Assembly (NCBI RefSeq): GCF_943193135.1
Contig: NZ_CALPCZ010000004.1
Span: 1-64,000 of the forward strand
DNA length: 64,000 nucleotides
Direction: 5' to 3'
DNA from: Odoribacter lunatus
GTDB lineage: Bacteria; Bacteroidota; Bacteroidia; Bacteroidales; Marinifilaceae
In this document: positions 34,981-44,805 of the stretch, piece by piece
How positions within the stretch are numbered: position 1 is the first letter of the stretch
How the letters are laid out: every line of letters starts with the position of its first letter
Notes under the pieces: model-generated
The model's input: the letters and a program-made list of their open reading frames with translations, nothing else
Told to the model about the DNA's origin: nothing
The model's database searches: none
Program-made: the position numbers and the translations under genes

Positions 34981-36483
34981 ATGTCCTTTTCCACTGAAAA
35001 TATTTTACTTATAGGCTCTATTCTCCTTTTTGTCAGTCTTGTTGTCGGAAAAACCGGATACCGGTTCGGAGTTCCTGCCTTATTACTGTTCCTCGTCGTA
35101 GGAATGCTATTTGGCAGTGACGGAGTCGGCATTCAGTTCAACAGTCCTACTCAAGCTCAATTTATCGGAATGGTAGCATTAAGCATCATCCTTTTCTCCG
35201 GCGGTATGGACACCAAAATGAAAGAAATACGTCCGATTATCGGGGAAGGGGTTGTATTAGCCACCTTCGGTGTTTTCACAACAGCATTTATCACAGGAGT
35301 ATTTGTCTTTTGGATTTGCGGTCTCACCGATCGGAATCTCTCCCTAAGCCTGACAGAAGCCTTATTACTCGCCTCCGTCATGTCATCCACGGACTCCGCA
35401 TCCGTATTCTCCATTCTGCGTTCTAAAAAACTTCATCTTAAACAGAACCTTCGCCCCATGCTGGAACTGGAAAGCGGTAGTAACGACCCCATGGCCTACC
35501 TGCTCACCATCCTTTTTATCCAAATGATACAATCGGACGGCATGAGTTTCAGCCAACTATCGCTACAACTTGTTATTCAGTTAAGTGTCGGTGCCGTTTG
35601 CGGGTATTTGCTCGGACGTTTAGCTGTCCTCATACTCAACCGAATCAATATCCAGTACGAATCCCTCTACCCTGTACTTCTGCTGGCTTTGGTATTTTTC
35701 ATATTCTCCTTCACCAACTTATTACACGGCAACGGCTACTTAGCCGTATACATCGGAGGCGTCGTCGTAGGCAACCATACCTTTATTCATAAAAAAAGCA
35801 TCATCACCTTCTTTGACGGATTCGCCTGGTTATGCCAAATAGTCATGTTCCTCACATTAGGACTGCTGGTCAATCCGCACGAACTGCTCGGAGTAGCAAC
35901 CTTAGGCCTTCTTGTAGGTATCTTCCTCATATTCATTGCCCGTCCCATAGGCGTACTCTTATGCCTGCTTCCTTTCCGCAGAGTCTCTTTCAAAGGGCGG
36001 ATGTTCGTCTGTTGGGTCGGACTACGGGGAGCCGTTCCCATCATCTTTGCCACCTATCCGCAGATAGCCGGTATTCCGCATGCCGACCTTATTTTCAACG
36101 TAGTCTTTTTCATCACCATCCTTTCACTCATTGTTCAAGGAATGAGTATCTCCTCTGTTGCCCAATGGTTAAAATTGGATCAACCTGCTCCGAAAACCGG
36201 CAATACATTCGGCATGACCTTACCGGAAGAAATCAAATCCGCCATGTCAGAGATTGAAATCACGGAACAACTGTTACAAAACGGGAATTTGCTGATGAAC
36301 CTGCCGCTACCGGACAACACCCTCGTCGCCATGCTAAAACGCGACAAATCCTACATCATTCCCAAAGGCAAAACCCATCTCCAACCCGGAGACAAACTAT
36401 TGGTCATCAGTGACAATGACAAGGAACTGATAAACATTTATGAAAGCCTGGGTATAGAAAATTACACATTAGAAAAAAATTAA
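34981..36483 (+). CDS. nhaP2: Potassium/proton antiporter, NhaP2/CvrA type
   Basis: A 500-residue cation:proton antiporter of the CPA1 family with about 12 membrane helices in the first 400 residues and an RCK_C domain at the end (LLMNLPLPDNTLVAMLKRDKSYIIPKGKT). Family marks are SVMSSTDSASVFSILR, LELESGSNDPMAYLLT with the ion-binding Asp, and FVCWVGLRGAVPIIFATYP. NhaP2 exchanges potassium (or sodium) for protons at the inner membrane. The mgtC-like gene follows after 2 bp, so the genes form an operon. Confidence 0.92.
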   Translation: MSFSTENILLIGSILLFVSLVVGKTGYRFGVPALLLFLVVGMLFGSDGVGIQFNSPTQAQFIGMVALSIILFSGGMDTKMKEIRPIIGEGVVLATFGVFTTAFITGVFVFWICGLTDRNLSLSLTEALLLASVMSSTDSASVFSILRSKKLHLKQNLRPMLELESGSNDPMAYLLTILFIQMIQSDGMSFSQLSLQLVIQLSVGAVCGYLLGRLAVLILNRINIQYESLYPVLLLALVFFIFSFTNLLHGNGYLAVYIGGVVVGNHTFIHKKSIITFFDGFAWLCQIVMFLTLGLLVNPHELLGVATLGLLVGIFLIFIARPIGVLLCLLPFRRVSFKGRMFVCWVGLRGAVPIIFATYPQIAGIPHADLIFNVVFFITILSLIVQGMSISSVAQWLKLDQPAPKTGNTFGMTLPEEIKSAMSEIEITEQLLQNGNLLMNLPLPDNTLVAMLKRDKSYIIPKGKTHLQPGDKLLVISDNDKELINIYESLGIENYTLEKN

Positions 36484-36485
36484 TC

Positions 36486-37151
36486 ATGTTATTTTGGGAT
36501 TTAATTTTAAGACTAATCGTTGCCGCATGCTTAGGCGCCCTTATCGGGCTTGACAGGACATACAGGGCCAAAGAAGCCGGTCTGCGCACCCACTTCTTGG
36601 TATGCTTGGGAAGCGCACTCTTTATGATTGTATCCCAATACGGATTTGAAGACTTGATCGGTACACCCGGAATCCAAAGCGACCCCGGACGCATCGCCGC
36701 ACAAGTCGTCAGCGGCATCGGATTTTTGGGTGCCGGAACCATCATGATTCAAAAACAATTTGTTCGGGGTCTGACAACAGCTGCCGGATTATGGGCGACA
36801 GCAGCTATCGGTCTCGTCATCGGAGGAGGCATGTATTACATCGGTATCGCCGGCGTCATACTCATACTGGCCGGACTGGAACTCACCCATTTCTTTCTAC
36901 CGGGTGTAGGACTTCACAGTGTCCTGCTTGTCTTTTCCACCGAAAAAAAAGAAAACCTGGAAACCATCACCGCCTACCTAAACAAACAAGGCCACCACAT
37001 TACCAATTACAACACCGAAGAAGAACACTACGGGGATACGAAAGTTTACCACATTTCCATGATTATCAAAATACGGAAAATCAGTGAACAAAACGTTATC
37101 TTCCAATTCATCCAATCTCTTCCCAACCTTACGGTCAATAAAATGGAATAA
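36486..37151 (+). CDS. MgtC/SapB family membrane protein
   Basis: A 221-residue protein with four to five helices in the first 140 residues. The conserved LGALIGLDRTYRAKEAGLRTHFLVCLGSALFMI and RIAAQVVSGIGFLGAGTIM blocks identify MgtC/SapB. The C-terminal part (about 75 residues) is ACT-like, as in the long form of the family. MgtC proteins are linked to low-magnesium growth and to inhibition of ATP synthase in pathogens, but they are not proven magnesium importers. In this organism the role is unknown. Confidence 0.9.
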   Translation: MLFWDLILRLIVAACLGALIGLDRTYRAKEAGLRTHFLVCLGSALFMIVSQYGFEDLIGTPGIQSDPGRIAAQVVSGIGFLGAGTIMIQKQFVRGLTTAAGLWATAAIGLVIGGGMYYIGIAGVILILAGLELTHFFLPGVGLHSVLLVFSTEKKENLETITAYLNKQGHHITNYNTEEEHYGDTKVYHISMIIKIRKISEQNVIFQFIQSLPNLTVNKME

Positions 37152-37227
37152 TCCTTTCAAAAGATTAAACCTAACACACAAAACTTTCGTAAAAAACGAA
37201 AATGAGTACCGTAAACTCATAACAAAC

Positions 37228-38118
37228 ATGATTACATTCACTCCTATAACCCTTCAGGACAGAGGGATAATCACATCCTTCACCTATCCTCATTCATCAC
37301 AGGACAGTGACTTATCCTTTTCCAATCTCTACTGTTGGCACTTCAAAAACAATAGCAGTTACGCCATCACAGACAACTGCCTCATCATACGCTTTCAGAC
37401 GGAAACCGGAAAAACACTCTATCGGATGCCCATCGGAACAGGCAACATCATTTCCATCATCCGGACATTGGAAAAACAAGCCGCTCAAGAAGGACATCCC
37501 CTGCTCATACAAGGAATATACGGCGAAATACACAAAACTTTAGAAACAGTCTTCCCCTCCGCCTTTCATTACACGGCATACCGGGACTACTTCGATTACA
37601 TCTACCTGCGATCCGACTTATCCGGACTAAAAGGCAAAAACTACCAGCCCAAACGCAACCACATCAATAAATTCAAAAAAGCATACGATTACCGGTACTT
37701 GAATTTAACACCGGAAATCATTCCCAAATGCCTTGAACTAGAACGCCGGTGGTGTAAAGAACATGACTGTACATCACAAACAAGCCTGCAAAACGAACGT
37801 CAGGCATTGACTCATGCCCTACAGCATTACGAAGAATTAGGACTCCTCGGAGGAGCCATTGCAATAAACGAAGAAATCGTAGCCTTCACCTTAGGCTCTC
37901 CCGTCAATCACAACACCTTTGACGTGCAATTTGAAAAAGCGGACACGCACATTGACGGAGCCTATAACATCATCAATCAAGAATTTGTCAGTCATTTACC
38001 CGAACAATACCTTTACATCAATCGGGAAGAAGACTTGGGAATACCGGGACTGAGAAAAGCAAAACTCTCTTATCATCCCGCATTCCTGCTGGAAAAATAT
38101 ATCGCAACCAAACAATAA
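37228..38118 (+). CDS. DUF2156 protein (phosphatidylglycerol lysyltransferase C-domain-like)
   Basis: A 297-residue soluble protein from ATG 37228 (MITFTPITLQDRG). An earlier start at 37084 would overlap the mgtC-like gene by 68 bp and add a stretch not conserved in the family. The two GNAT-like lobes show DSDLSFSNLYCWHF, FPSAFHYTAYRDYFDYIYL, GKNYQPKRNHINKFKKAY and FDVQFEKADTHIDGAYNIIN, the pattern of DUF2156/LPG_synthase_C. In MprF this domain transfers lysine from tRNA to lipid, but stand-alone Bacteroidales members lack the flippase part and have no known substrate. Confidence 0.85.
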   Translation: MITFTPITLQDRGIITSFTYPHSSQDSDLSFSNLYCWHFKNNSSYAITDNCLIIRFQTETGKTLYRMPIGTGNIISIIRTLEKQAAQEGHPLLIQGIYGEIHKTLETVFPSAFHYTAYRDYFDYIYLRSDLSGLKGKNYQPKRNHINKFKKAYDYRYLNLTPEIIPKCLELERRWCKEHDCTSQTSLQNERQALTHALQHYEELGLLGGAIAINEEIVAFTLGSPVNHNTFDVQFEKADTHIDGAYNIINQEFVSHLPEQYLYINREEDLGIPGLRKAKLSYHPAFLLEKYIATKQ

Positions 38119-38124
38119 TCCACC

Positions 38125-39141
38125 ATGATAAAAGAAGAAGTCATTCAACTTTGGCGCACCTGTTTCTCCGATACGGAAGAATTCATACATTTCTATTTCT
38201 CTAAAAAATACAGCGACCACAACACTCTCGTACACACCGAAAGACAGCACGTTGTCGCCGCCTTGCAAATGCTTCCCTATCCGATGACCTGGTGCAACAC
38301 GCAAGTCATGACCTCTTACATATCGGGAGCCTGCACCCATCCCGACTACCGCTCCAAAGGATACATGCGCCAATTGTTAATCAAAGCCTTTGAAACCATG
38401 AGAAACCGGAAAATCGCCTTTTCCGTCCTAATCCCGCAGGACAACTCCTTATACGAATATTATAGCCGTTTAGAATATTCGCCCGTATTTGCCTATACTC
38501 CGGAAAACTACTACCTGCCCGTCCGTCACAACAATCCCGCTGTCTCCATCATCTCCCCAGAAACAGCGGACATCCCCAGACTCTATGCCTATTTCAAAAA
38601 ACAGATGGAAAAAAGAGACAACTGCATACAACATTCCCCGGAAGACTTCCAAATCATTCTGGAAGACCTGCACCTGGCAAGAGGTCATCTTTTCTTCATT
38701 GAAAATCAGGAAAAACAAATCACAGGGCTTTCCCTGGCCTCACTCCAACCTGATAAAATCATGATAAACGAACTTCTGTACGACGGCGAAGAGGAAAAAG
38801 AAGCACTTCTGCAAACCGCTGCCTATCATTGGGGAAAAAGCGAAATAGAATGCCGGGTGCCCGTTACCCCCGGCAAACAACAAATCCAAAAAGGAATGGC
38901 ACGCGTCATCAACGTATTCCAGACACTCTCCGTCTATGCAGCCACCCACCCACAAAAAACACGCTTCCTGCACGTAAACGACCCTTTCATTCCCGCCAAC
39001 ACCGGATACTACCGAATAACCAACGGAAAAGCATTCCGCACCGGCAAAGGCATCAACAAAACCGACTACGACCTGAACATCCGGGAACTCACCCAAATAC
39101 TATTTGAAAAACCTGGATTTATCAGCCTCATGCTGGAATAA
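38125..39141 (+). CDS. GNAT-family N-acetyltransferase
   Basis: A 338-residue protein. The N-terminal half is a GNAT domain: MTSYISGACTHPDYRSKGYMRQLL contains the strand before the acetyl-CoA loop and the R-x-x-G-x-[GM]-type pyrophosphate loop (RSKGYM), and SVLIPQDNSLYEYYSRLEYSPV is the closing helix-strand. The C-half resembles the second domain of Eis-like acetyltransferases. The substrate is unknown. It lies 6 bp after the DUF2156 gene, and both share an operon with the antiporter and mgtC-like genes. Confidence 0.85.
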   Translation: MIKEEVIQLWRTCFSDTEEFIHFYFSKKYSDHNTLVHTERQHVVAALQMLPYPMTWCNTQVMTSYISGACTHPDYRSKGYMRQLLIKAFETMRNRKIAFSVLIPQDNSLYEYYSRLEYSPVFAYTPENYYLPVRHNNPAVSIISPETADIPRLYAYFKKQMEKRDNCIQHSPEDFQIILEDLHLARGHLFFIENQEKQITGLSLASLQPDKIMINELLYDGEEEKEALLQTAAYHWGKSEIECRVPVTPGKQQIQKGMARVINVFQTLSVYAATHPQKTRFLHVNDPFIPANTGYYRITNGKAFRTGKGINKTDYDLNIRELTQILFEKPGFISLMLE

Positions 39142-39279
39142 TCCCAACAAATCTTTCCTTCATCCATCGACAATTGCCTAAAATTTCTTAATTTTATACA
39201 ATCTGATGTCGGCGTGTGGAATTTCTGCTTATTCCTTACACAGGAATGCTTATATTATTTTAATCTAAATTCAGTAAAA

Positions 39280-40647
39280 ATGAAAAAAACAGTCATGATT
39301 TTCATTGTGGCCATCGTATGCGGTTGCCACCGGGAAGCAGACCCCTGGAAAGAGTCTGACAACGAAAAAGAAATCGCGGTTTACGTCAGAAGCAGCCAAA
39401 GCACCGCCACCCCTCCCACAACGGGATACCGCCTATTCCTGTTCAACTCCAAAAACCAACTAAGTACCCACACCATTCAAGCCTCGGAAGTAACTGACGG
39501 CAACCGCTTCAAACTGGAAATCCCTGAAGGCAGTTACACGGGGTACTGCATCACAAACGGCGAAGACGAGCGGATATGGGAATACAGCGCCAACAGCACC
39601 CCCTCCCGCATCTATGTCACCCTCCTGCCCGACGGTGACTACTACCAAGAAGCCGGTGACTATCTTGCGGGCAAAACCGAATTTTCCATCGGACAGGACA
39701 ATCCGGAAAACATCCTTTTCGACCTGGAAAGAAAAGTCGGCTGCATACGGGTCATCATCGAAAACATCCCCTCCTGGATGAACAACCTGCACATACAGCT
39801 ATCCGGCATTCCGGAAAAAATGAACCTATCCGGTACCTATTCGGGCGACCGCGTCACCCTCGACAAAGCCGCCAACCCGCCGGATGCCTCCGGGCGTTCC
39901 ACCACCGATTTATTGGTATTTCCTCCCGGAAAAAGCAGCAACCTCACCTTAACCTACCAAGCCGGCGTTGCTTCGGAAACCAGCATCGCCTACACCCTGG
40001 ATTCCATTCTTAGCAACCATATCACGGAAATCAAAGCCATCTTCCAAACCACCGAAAACAACCAAGAAATCAACTTTTCAACCGAAATATCCGCCTGGAA
40101 CGAAAACATCATCCGGGAAAAAGACTGGTACATCGAACTCCCCGGTATGCCCTGTCAGGGTAACGGAGACGGCATAAACTTAGTCCGCAACGGCAGCTTT
40201 GAAGACGAAACCTCCGGAACAATCCCCGCTGACTGGAAACTGGACGGTGGCGGCTCCGACAAAATCATTACCAGCGTCACCTCTCCCGTCATTGACGGCA
40301 ACCAAGCCGTACGACTCGAAGGTAAAACCTACCTCTATCAGGACATAGAAGTTCAGGCAGGCACCTGCTATCGCTTCCACCTATTTGTCAATAGTCCGTC
40401 CGCCGACGTCAAATGGCGCCACTGGGGTACGTGGATGAACGGTACCAAAAAACTGGACTCCGACGCCATCCGTGAATCTTCTTACCGCAATAAAACCGAA
40501 GGATATGAAGACGTCTATGCCGGAACCGTCTTCAAAGCTCCCGAAGGCGCCACCAAACTACGCATGGAAATAAGAAGCTATACAGACCGCAATACCTCTC
40601 AAGAAGGCATATACGTAGATGCAGTAAGCATAGAAAAAATCGAATAA
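39280..40647 (+). CDS. Fimbrillin-like lipoprotein with C-terminal carbohydrate-binding-like domain
   Basis: A 455-residue lipoprotein. From ATG 39280 the signal reads MIFIVAIVCGC with Cys at residue 16; an upstream start at 39214 would bury this signal. Residues of about 35-300 resemble FimB/Mfa2-type fimbrial tip or anchor proteins: GYRLFLFNSKNQL, LEIPEGSYTGYCITNGED, LERKVGCIRVII and DLLVFPPGKSSNLTL. Residues of about 305-455 form a CBM4/9-like beta-sandwich: LVRNGSFEDETSGTIPADW, GNQAVRLEGKTYLYQDIEV, YVDAVSIEKIE. Single genes of this form may be surface adhesins. No major fimbrillin gene is next to it. Confidence 0.72.
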   Translation: MKKTVMIFIVAIVCGCHREADPWKESDNEKEIAVYVRSSQSTATPPTTGYRLFLFNSKNQLSTHTIQASEVTDGNRFKLEIPEGSYTGYCITNGEDERIWEYSANSTPSRIYVTLLPDGDYYQEAGDYLAGKTEFSIGQDNPENILFDLERKVGCIRVIIENIPSWMNNLHIQLSGIPEKMNLSGTYSGDRVTLDKAANPPDASGRSTTDLLVFPPGKSSNLTLTYQAGVASETSIAYTLDSILSNHITEIKAIFQTTENNQEINFSTEISAWNENIIREKDWYIELPGMPCQGNGDGINLVRNGSFEDETSGTIPADWKLDGGGSDKIITSVTSPVIDGNQAVRLEGKTYLYQDIEVQAGTCYRFHLFVNSPSADVKWRHWGTWMNGTKKLDSDAIRESSYRNKTEGYEDVYAGTVFKAPEGATKLRMEIRSYTDRNTSQEGIYVDAVSIEKIE

Positions 40648-40671
40648 ACCCATCTACCCGACACACTCCAG

Positions 40672-40706
40672 GAGACTGCCCGACCACGTCAGGCAGTCTC
40701 TTTTCT
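40672..40706 (+). terminator. Terminator of the fimbrillin-like gene
   Basis: GAGACTGCC (40672-40680) pairs with GGCAGTCTC (40692-40700), then TTTTCTC. It overlaps the 3' end of the MATE gene on the other strand. Confidence 0.8.
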
Positions 40707-41987
40707 CAATATCACACGCCCCCAATACGTCTGCAATACCCCCCGCAATAACAAATAAACGAGAAACGACGCCCAAAGTGCATGATTATCCTGACCACCG
40801 GGGAAAAAATAATACAACAGAAAAAAAGCCGCAGCCGCCACCGACATCGCGCGCAACATCAAACGGGTAGCCGTTGCCCCTATTAAAATCCCGTCCCACA
40901 AAAAAGCGGCAAATCCGGCAAACGGGACAGCCAACGCCCAATAAAAATAACGCCCTGCCTCCTCCACCACGCCACGTTCTCCGGTCAAAAGTCCCAAAAA
41001 ACGCTCACCACCCACGCCGTAAAGCAAAGTAAAAAACAACGCCAGACCGATTCCCCAACCGAACAGATTCCGAACCACCCGCCGAATCCCTTCCGCATCA
41101 CACGCCCCCACATACCGACCCACCAACGCCTCCCCCGCATAGGCAAAACCGTCCATCACATAAGAAAACAGTGTAAACAGCTGCATCAGCAACGTATTCA
41201 CCGCCAACACCACATCCCCCTGTTTCGCTCCCGTCGAAGTAAAAAACACGGTCACCGCTATCAAACACAGCGTACGCAAAAATATATCCCGGTTCACACT
41301 GAAAAAACGCTTCATCGCCGACACCCGCAGACTCCCCCGCACCGTAAAATACCTCCGCAAATTCCCATAACGCCTCATCCATAAGCCGACAGCCAATGCC
41401 AAACCACACCATTCCGCCACGACCGTCCCCAACGCCACTCCCTCAATTTTCATACCCAAGCCAAACACAAAGCCAACACTGCACAGAATATTGATACAAT
41501 TCACGGCAATCGCAACATACATCGGAAAACGGGAATTCTGCATCCCGATAAACCATCCCTTCAAACCATACATCATCAATACCGCAGGCGCTCCCCAAAC
41601 ACATACGCGAAAATAGCGCACCGCATGCACCTCCACCTCTCCGCTGGCCTCCAACAGCCCGAACGCCACCCGTTCCACCGGATACTGCACAAGCAAAATC
41701 ACCAGCGCCGACAACAACCCCACACTCACCGCCTGTGTCAAAACCCTCATCTCCTCCCGCCTTTCCTTCCGGCCATACGCCTGGGAAGTCAAACCGCTCG
41801 TCCCCATGCGCAGGAAACCGAAATTCCAGTACAAAATATTGAACAGCATCCCCCCGACCGCTATTGCACCTATATAGGCGGCATCCCCCATGTGTCCCAC
41901 AATCGTCACATCCGCCAGCCCCAGCAACGGGACGGTAATATTCGACACAATCGAAGGAATGGCTATCCGGAGAATACGGCGGTTCAT
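40689..41987 (-). CDS. MATE-family efflux transporter
   Basis: A 432-residue protein with twelve predicted helices in two MatE halves. The start RIAIPSIVSNITVPLLGLADVTIVGHMGDAAYIGAI is typical of the DinF-like branch, and FLRMGTSGLTSQAYGRKERRE is the first loop motif. MATE transporters exchange drugs or metabolites for sodium or protons; the substrate is unknown. It lies 3 bp before nagB's stop on the same strand, i.e. directly downstream of nagB, although a functional link is not evident. Confidence 0.92.
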   Translation of the reverse strand: MNRRILRIAIPSIVSNITVPLLGLADVTIVGHMGDAAYIGAIAVGGMLFNILYWNFGFLRMGTSGLTSQAYGRKERREEMRVLTQAVSVGLLSALVILLVQYPVERVAFGLLEASGEVEVHAVRYFRVCVWGAPAVLMMYGLKGWFIGMQNSRFPMYVAIAVNCINILCSVGFVFGLGMKIEGVALGTVVAEWCGLALAVGLWMRRYGNLRRYFTVRGSLRVSAMKRFFSVNRDIFLRTLCLIAVTVFFTSTGAKQGDVVLAVNTLLMQLFTLFSYVMDGFAYAGEALVGRYVGACDAEGIRRVVRNLFGWGIGLALFFTLLYGVGGERFLGLLTGERGVVEEAGRYFYWALAVPFAGFAAFLWDGILIGATATRLMLRAMSVAAAAFFLLYYFFPGGQDNHALWASFLVYLLLRGVLQTYWGRVILRKETA

Positions 41988-41990
41988 CGG

Positions 41991-42800
41991 TTACAACAAA
42001 GATGCCGGATTCAGATGAGCCGCCTCAATGTCCTTGAAATAACGATACGTACCGACCTTCAACTCTACCGTCGCCGCATCATCACATACGATAATCCCCT
42101 TTCTGTGCAACTGCAAAGCGCTAATCGTCCACATCTGATTCACACCGCCTTCCACGGCATGATACAGCGCACGCGCTTTGGCATGCCCGTTCACGATAAT
42201 CAGCACCTCTTTGGCATCCAGTACCGTCCCCACACCCACCGTCAAAGAAGTCTTGGGCACTTTGTTCACATCATTATCAAAAAAACGGGAATTGGCGATA
42301 ATCGTATCTGTCGTCAAAGTCTTCACCCGTGTACGGGACGCCAACGAAGAACCCGGCTCATTAAAAGCAATATGCCCGTCAGGCCCGATACCGCCCAAAA
42401 ACAAATCAACACCCCCTGCCGCTTTCATGGCAAGCTCATACGCTTCACACTCCTTTTCCAAATCCGGAGCATTTCCGTTCAAAATATGCACATGCTCAGG
42501 CTGAATATCGATATGCTTGAAAAAGTTATTCCACATAAACGAATGATAACTCTCGGGATGTTCCTTCGGCAATCCCACATACTCATCCATATTGAACGTA
42601 ATCACATGCTTAAAGGAAACCACGCCTTTCGCATTCAATTCTATCAACGCCTTATACATTCCCAGCGGTGAAGATCCCGTCGGAAGTCCCAGCACAAAAG
42701 GCTTTTCCGCCGTCGGATTCGCCTGCCGTATTTTAGCGGCAACATAATTGGCCGCCCATTGCGATACATTCTGATAATCAGGTTGAATAATAAGTCTCAT
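41991..42800 (-). CDS. nagB: Glucosamine-6-phosphate deaminase
   Basis: NagB converts glucosamine-6-phosphate to fructose-6-phosphate and ammonia. The 269-residue protein has the phosphate-binding [13 protein letters not shown], the active-site [22 protein letters not shown] with its catalytic Asp, and [29 protein letters not shown] with the catalytic His/Glu pair. Length matches the E. coli enzyme. It permits use of amino sugars from host glycans or cell-wall recycling. RSH lies upstream on the same strand. Confidence 0.96.
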   Translation of the reverse strand: MRLIIQPDYQNVSQWAANYVAAKIRQANPTAEKPFVLGLPTGSSPLGMYKALIELNAKGVVSFKHVITFNMDEYVGLPKEHPESYHSFMWNNFFKHIDIQPEHVHILNGNAPDLEKECEAYELAMKAAGGVDLFLGGIGPDGHIAFNEPGSSLASRTRVKTLTTDTIIANSRFFDNDVNKVPKTSLTVGVGTVLDAKEVLIIVNGHAKARALYHAVEGGVNQMWTISALQLHRKGIIVCDDAATVELKVGTYRYFKDIEAAHLNPASLL

Positions 42801-42839
42801 ATCTTCAAAAAATTAATTAATACTACATATACCCTTTCA

Positions 42840-44738
42840 CTAACTTTTCCGCTTTACTTCTTCCACCCCCTTTACCTGGCTTATACAGGTCATTACCGCT
42901 GTCAAATCCTCCACGGAACAAACCTCAAATCCGAAAATACAATCGGCAATACAATCCTTCACCGTAATCTCCAGCCCGTCAATCGGTAAATCCAAATCGA
43001 CGGAAATCACTTTTACCAAATCGAAAAGCAACTTATCCCTATCCACGCCCCGGACACGGATAGACACGGGAAACCTCTTTCCCCTGTCCACCTGCAAAGA
43101 AACAGGGACAATGGAATCCCCCGCTTTCGCCGACAGGGAAATCGCCGTAGGACAATTACGTTTGTGCACGGTAATAGTTCCGTTCTCATTCTTAAAACCC
43201 GACACCTCATCCCCCGGCAACGGACGGCATTCCGGACAGAGACGATACACCGAACCCCGGCGTTCCGCTCCTATCTTCCGCAAATAATTAGTAACGGCCT
43301 TGCGGGCCTTGTATGTCTTGACAAACTCCAGCCACTCCCGTTGCGGACAAGCTTCCCGCTCCGTACCTATCGCCACCCGGTCGCCCCGCTTCAGCACCGT
43401 GCACAACGGAGCCAACAACCCGTTAATCCGGGCATATTTCGCGTGATTTCCGATATCCGTATGTATCTCATAAGCCATATCCACAACAGTCGCGCCCTTA
43501 GGCAACACAACACTGTGACCTTTCGGGGTAAAAACAGTAATATCGTCGTTATAAAAATTACAGACAACATTCTCAATAAAACCGTCCTCCTTGCTGCAAT
43601 CCGCAATATCATGCAATACGGCTTTGAAATTCTCCACCCAATGCTCCACACCCTTTCCTGCCGCCACACATCCCAGCGCCGAATTATACTCCATCCGTTC
43701 CGACGCCACATGCACTTCGAGCCAGCGCCCGTTGGTGCACATCACCTTGCAATGAATCGCCTGGTACCCGTTCTCCTTCGGAGAATCCACATAATTCACC
43801 AAACTGCCGGGCTTCTCCTTATACAAATCCGTCAAGACGGAATAAATCTCCAGGCACTGGTTCTTCTCGGAAATCAAACGGTCGGGATTATTCTCAAAAA
43901 CAATCGAAACAATCTGCAACGGCTCCACCTGCCTAAAAGCCAAACCGGACAACTGCATCTTCCGCCAAATCGCACACACACCGCGGTTCTTGCAAGTCAC
44001 CCGCGCCTTGATACCATTCTCCTCCAGTCGTCCCCGTACTTGCCGCAAAAACTGTTCCATCGTCTCCCGGTTTTCCTCTTCAAAAGCGGCAATCTGTCCT
44101 TCCAGTTCCGCATACTCCAGCGGCGTCCTGAAACGCAGACTCAAATTCTCCAATTCCGTCTTCACCCGGTACAACCCCAGCCGATTAGCCAAAGGCGCAT
44201 AAAAATAGTCCGTTTCCCCCGCAATCTTCATCTGCTTTTCCGGCCGCATACTATCCAGCGTACGCATATTGTGCAGACGGTCGGCCAACTTAATCAACAA
44301 TGCCCGTATATCGTAATTAATCGAATCAAGCATCTGTTTGAAATTATCCAACTGCTTGGACATCTCGTACACCGTCTTCTTCTGTTTCGTCACCACCCTC
44401 ACCAAAAACGCGACATCCTCCCCGAAACGGTCACGTACTTCTTCTATCGTGTAATCCGTATCCTCCACCACATCATGCAAAAGCGCAGCTATAATCGGGT
44501 TCGTGCCCAACTTCAGTTCATCGGCAACAATCGTCGCCACGGAAACCGGATGAATAATATAAGGATGGCCGCTCTTGCGGTACTGACCCTCGTGGGCTTT
44601 CCGGGCAAATTCATACGCTTCCCGGATTCTGCTCAACTCCTCTTCGCTTCTCCCCGCCGCCGCCTTCTCCATCAGAAGCGCCCGCCTCTCTTCCAATATT
44701 CGGTCAAAATCTTCCTGTGTCTGCATAATACGCCGCAT
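42840..44738 (-). CDS. RelA/SpoT homologue with intact hydrolase and degenerate synthetase domain
   Basis: A 632-residue RSH protein, shorter than the usual 700 or more. The HD hydrolase domain is intact: HP at 63-64, HD at 88-89, ED at 92-93, and KLADRLHNMRTL. The synthetase domain has decayed: the usual DLLAVRIIV reads EPLQIVSIVF, the GRxKDYIAxPK loop reads GSLVNYVDSPK, and EVQIRT reads EVHVASE. The TGS domain (ITVFTPKGHSVVLPKGATVVDMAY), a Cys-containing zinc-finger domain (CPECRPLPGDEVSG) and an ACT domain complete the chain. I infer a (p)ppGpp hydrolase without synthesis. ATG 44726 is an alternative start. Promoter box TATGTTTG at 44758-44765. Confidence 0.88.
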   Translation of the reverse strand: MRRIMQTQEDFDRILEERRALLMEKAAAGRSEEELSRIREAYEFARKAHEGQYRKSGHPYIIHPVSVATIVADELKLGTNPIIAALLHDVVEDTDYTIEEVRDRFGEDVAFLVRVVTKQKKTVYEMSKQLDNFKQMLDSINYDIRALLIKLADRLHNMRTLDSMRPEKQMKIAGETDYFYAPLANRLGLYRVKTELENLSLRFRTPLEYAELEGQIAAFEEENRETMEQFLRQVRGRLEENGIKARVTCKNRGVCAIWRKMQLSGLAFRQVEPLQIVSIVFENNPDRLISEKNQCLEIYSVLTDLYKEKPGSLVNYVDSPKENGYQAIHCKVMCTNGRWLEVHVASERMEYNSALGCVAAGKGVEHWVENFKAVLHDIADCSKEDGFIENVVCNFYNDDITVFTPKGHSVVLPKGATVVDMAYEIHTDIGNHAKYARINGLLAPLCTVLKRGDRVAIGTEREACPQREWLEFVKTYKARKAVTNYLRKIGAERRGSVYRLCPECRPLPGDEVSGFKNENGTITVHKRNCPTAISLSAKAGDSIVPVSLQVDRGKRFPVSIRVRGVDRDKLLFDLVKVISVDLDLPIDGLEITVKDCIADCIFGFEVCSVEDLTAVMTCISQVKGVEEVKRKS

Positions 44739-44757
44739 TTAATTCCACACATGTATG

Positions 44758-44765
44758 CAAACATA
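44758..44765 (-). promoter_or_regulatory. Promoter -7 box for the RSH gene
   Basis: TATGTTTG on the minus strand, 20 to 32 bp before the two candidate ATGs. Confidence 0.55.
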
Positions 44766-44805
44766 ATAAAATAAAACAGCGTCCGAAAAATTTCCCGTAT
44801 TTTTT

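Noticed and set aside
36486-37151. Magnesium importer
   Set aside because: MgtC/SapB proteins are linked to low magnesium but not shown to carry it.
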